Positions 62,531 through 64,000 of a DNA stretch of 64,000 nt are shown here, piece by piece. The DNA lies in NCBI RefSeq assembly GCF_024807945.1, contig NZ_JANUFD010000006.1, positions 62,001 through 126,000 on the forward strand, written 5' to 3'. This stretch comes from Pseudomonas sp. JUb42 (GTDB lineage Bacteria; Pseudomonadota; Gammaproteobacteria; Pseudomonadales; Pseudomonadaceae). The translations under genes and the position numbers were made by a program. The first letter of the stretch is position 1; each line of letters starts with the position of its first letter. The notes under the pieces were generated by a model that worked only from the letters and a program-made list of their open reading frames with translations, ran no database searches and was not told the origin of the DNA.

Positions 62531-63067
62531 TTTTAGATGCGTCGTCATGACTCAGTGATGCTTGGTACGACGGTCTTAGTCTCACAAGCCCGGAGCATCG
62601 GAAAAGCCGTCGTTCCGCATAGCGCTCGTCGCATGGCCGCCCTCGATCAACTCATTCACCTGATGTTGATTGAGGCGCCATACCGTAAAGCAGGCTGCAC
62701 CAACGGCTCGTATTCGGTGTTCGATATGGGGTATGTGCCGCAGGGGCGACTTAGGTGTAAAGGGGTTGTTGGATCAAGTCTGAGGCTGAGCATTGAAATC
62801 AGCTTGCTTGTACTCAGCATTCCTGGCCAACTTTACTGCAGGCGGTAGATCGCTTTACTAGGCATATCGGCGTGACATAGCGTCACTCGTGGGCATGCAG
62901 GGCGTCCAAGATTGGCATGAAAGCGCCGTCTGGAGATAACGAGCGCTGGTGATGATATGTCCCTACCTTCAGGTGATGTCTCGACTCGACATCGCCGGAT
63001 AACATTCAATAGCGAGCCCGCGACATTAGCCCGGCTAAATTGAGCAGCTACTCGTACCTCCAGTACC
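62531..63067. other. Intergenic region
   Basis: About 540 bases. One 103-codon frame (62537-62848) is present but has poor composition and no ribosome site, so I do not annotate it. No RNA gene is seen. Confidence 0.35.
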
Positions 63068-63451
63068 TCAAAGCTCCCTCCAAGCAGCCAAAGCGTCAGC
63101 CCCGTACTCTCTCTTCCATTCCTTCAACCGACTATGATTCGATCCCCGGGTTTCTACAACCTCACCTGTATGGGGGTTGCGGTAGCGCCTTAGCGTCTTA
63201 GCAGTGGAATTCGCGACTGAAGCCAACTTATCTTCTGATAACAGAACTTCAAACAACTCATCTACAAGAGACGGTGCGGCAACTGATGTAGCCGGTTTTA
63301 ACAACCGCAGAACATCGGCGGCAGTGTAGTTGTATTGAGCTTTAAGAGCCACGAGCTCCTGATAAAAACGCATGTCTTTCTCGAGGTCTGAGCTATTTTC
63401 GAGTTTTTCGATCTGCTCAATGTGGGATATGTAATCCAGTATAGCTGTCAT
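63068..63451 (-). CDS. MvaT/MvaU-type H-NS family xenogeneic silencer
   Basis: A 127-residue nucleoid protein. The N-terminal coiled coil (HIEQIEKLENSSDLEKDM) dimerises it. The C-terminal DNA-binding part reads RRYRNPHTGEVVETRGSN, then LKEWKREYGADA, the AT-hook-like motif of MvaT. Start ATG 63451 follows AGGGGGG; an upstream start at 63478 is less likely. It would bind A/T-rich foreign DNA and silence it. It sits at the end of the defence island and may control it. Confidence 0.85.
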   Translation of the reverse strand: MTAILDYISHIEQIEKLENSSDLEKDMRFYQELVALKAQYNYTAADVLRLLKPATSVAAPSLVDELFEVLLSEDKLASVANSTAKTLRRYRNPHTGEVVETRGSNHSRLKEWKREYGADALAAWREL

Positions 63452-63554
63452 TGGTTCCCCCCTTGCCGTAATCAGCATTGAGATGCGCGCTGTGTTGACA
63501 ATTAACTTACCCAGCCAGTGCTCAAATCTGGTTTACCATCATGCTTAACATCGC

Positions 63555-63932
63555 TCAGGCCACCTCATCTTTAACTCTGTCGGCCTGCACAACCTCCGAC
63601 GGCCTACGATCATGTGGAGTCTTTGGCGAGTTGCGCTCAACACCGACATCTGACGACCTCAGATCAAGTTTGTCCTCGGGTTGTATACGATTGAAGAGTC
63701 GCAAAATACCTTTGTGACCATGAGCTTCATGTTCGTGAATAAGCTTTAGAATCCGTACCACTTCATCATCTGTATAGCCATATCGCTGGATCAAGTCGTC
63801 GAGCTTGCCGCTAAACTCCCGATCAAGACGGTAGTTGACATCGCTAGTCTCGAGCTTGCGCATCTCATCCGCGACACGGGCCAGCAGACTCTGCAGCTGC
63901 AAGTATTTCACGAACGGATGTGGTCGACTCAT
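63555..63932 (-). CDS. MvaT-like protein lacking the DNA-binding half
   Basis: A 125-residue protein. Its N-terminal 85 residues resemble the MvaT oligomerisation region (LQSLLARVADEMRKLETSDV, EFSGKLDDLIQRYGYTDDEV). The C-terminus (NSPKTPHDRRPSEVVQADR) has no AT-hook-like RRYxNP motif. It could heterodimerise with MvaT proteins and modulate silencing. It lies upstream of the intact MvaT-like gene, with 103 bp between. GGTGAG precedes its ATG. Confidence 0.7.
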   Translation of the reverse strand: MSRPHPFVKYLQLQSLLARVADEMRKLETSDVNYRLDREFSGKLDDLIQRYGYTDDEVVRILKLIHEHEAHGHKGILRLFNRIQPEDKLDLRSSDVGVERNSPKTPHDRRPSEVVQADRVKDEVA

Positions 63933-64000
63933 GATTGCTCACCATGTTTTTGGCCTGATTTGAGTGTAGCGCAATGCCCAGCTTGCTTAAAGACGTTCAC

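Noticed and set aside
62537..62848. 103-codon frame after the 584-aa gene
   Set aside because: No ribosome site and no protein-like pattern; left as intergenic.

Overview
The window reads as a Pseudomonas chromosome. The genus is inferred from two MvaT-type H-NS family proteins at the right end, a membrane-bound gluconate-dehydrogenase-type operon, and several small gene families I associate with Pseudomonas accessory regions. The species cannot be fixed by eye.

Left part (1-13.1 kb), catabolic and housekeeping. The 3' end of an aldehyde dehydrogenase gene is followed by a LacI-type regulator read leftwards. A rightward operon comes next: a DUF1028 protein, a four-gene polyamine-type ABC importer (binding protein, two permeases, ATPase) and a small ABM-like protein. 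Three copies of a TTGTACCGGTACAA-type palindrome, about 230 bp apart, lie between regulator and operon. An IclR regulator with its own palindrome follows. A leftward three-subunit flavocytochrome dehydrogenase operon (Tat small subunit, GMC flavoprotein, tri-heme cytochrome c), a universal stress protein and a MarR regulator complete this part.

Middle and right part (13.2-64 kb), a mosaic accessory island. It opens with two related tyrosine recombinases (one with a degenerate active site), a lipoprotein and an IS66-family element whose tnpC is frameshifted. A dense series of predicted defence genes follows: a 1451-aa NACHT-like STAND ATPase ending in a PD-(D/E)XK-like nuclease; an orphan ParS/MbcA-type antitoxin domain; a split NB-ARC/TPR ATPase preceded by a separate nuclease-like protein; a HEPN protein with a small partner; and a complete QatABCD operon (KAP ATPase, QatB, QueC-like QatC, TatD-like QatD) followed by a small HEPN-like gene.

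A KfrA-like coiled-coil DNA-binding protein is divergent from a third recombinase. Beyond it lie a TIR protein with a CPxC N-terminus, a retron-type reverse transcriptase with an 83-aa partner and a hairpin-rich leader, a HAD hydrolase, a metallophosphoesterase and an XRE regulator leading two membrane proteins. The last defence-like genes are a 684-aa protein with a PD-(D/E)XK domain, a pentapeptide-repeat protein, a second KAP ATPase and a 584-aa protein with a HEPN-like motif. Two MvaT-like proteins close the window, one lacking the DNA-binding half.

Decay is frequent: IS66 remnants at about 48.1, 53.9 and 56.7 kb, an internally deleted copy of the third recombinase at 53.6 kb, an XRE gene with an in-frame stop, and an exonuclease pseudogene. 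The most interesting candidates are the split NB-ARC/nuclease pair, the retron with its 83-aa partner, the XRE plus two membrane proteins, and the HEPN-like gene behind QatABCD.
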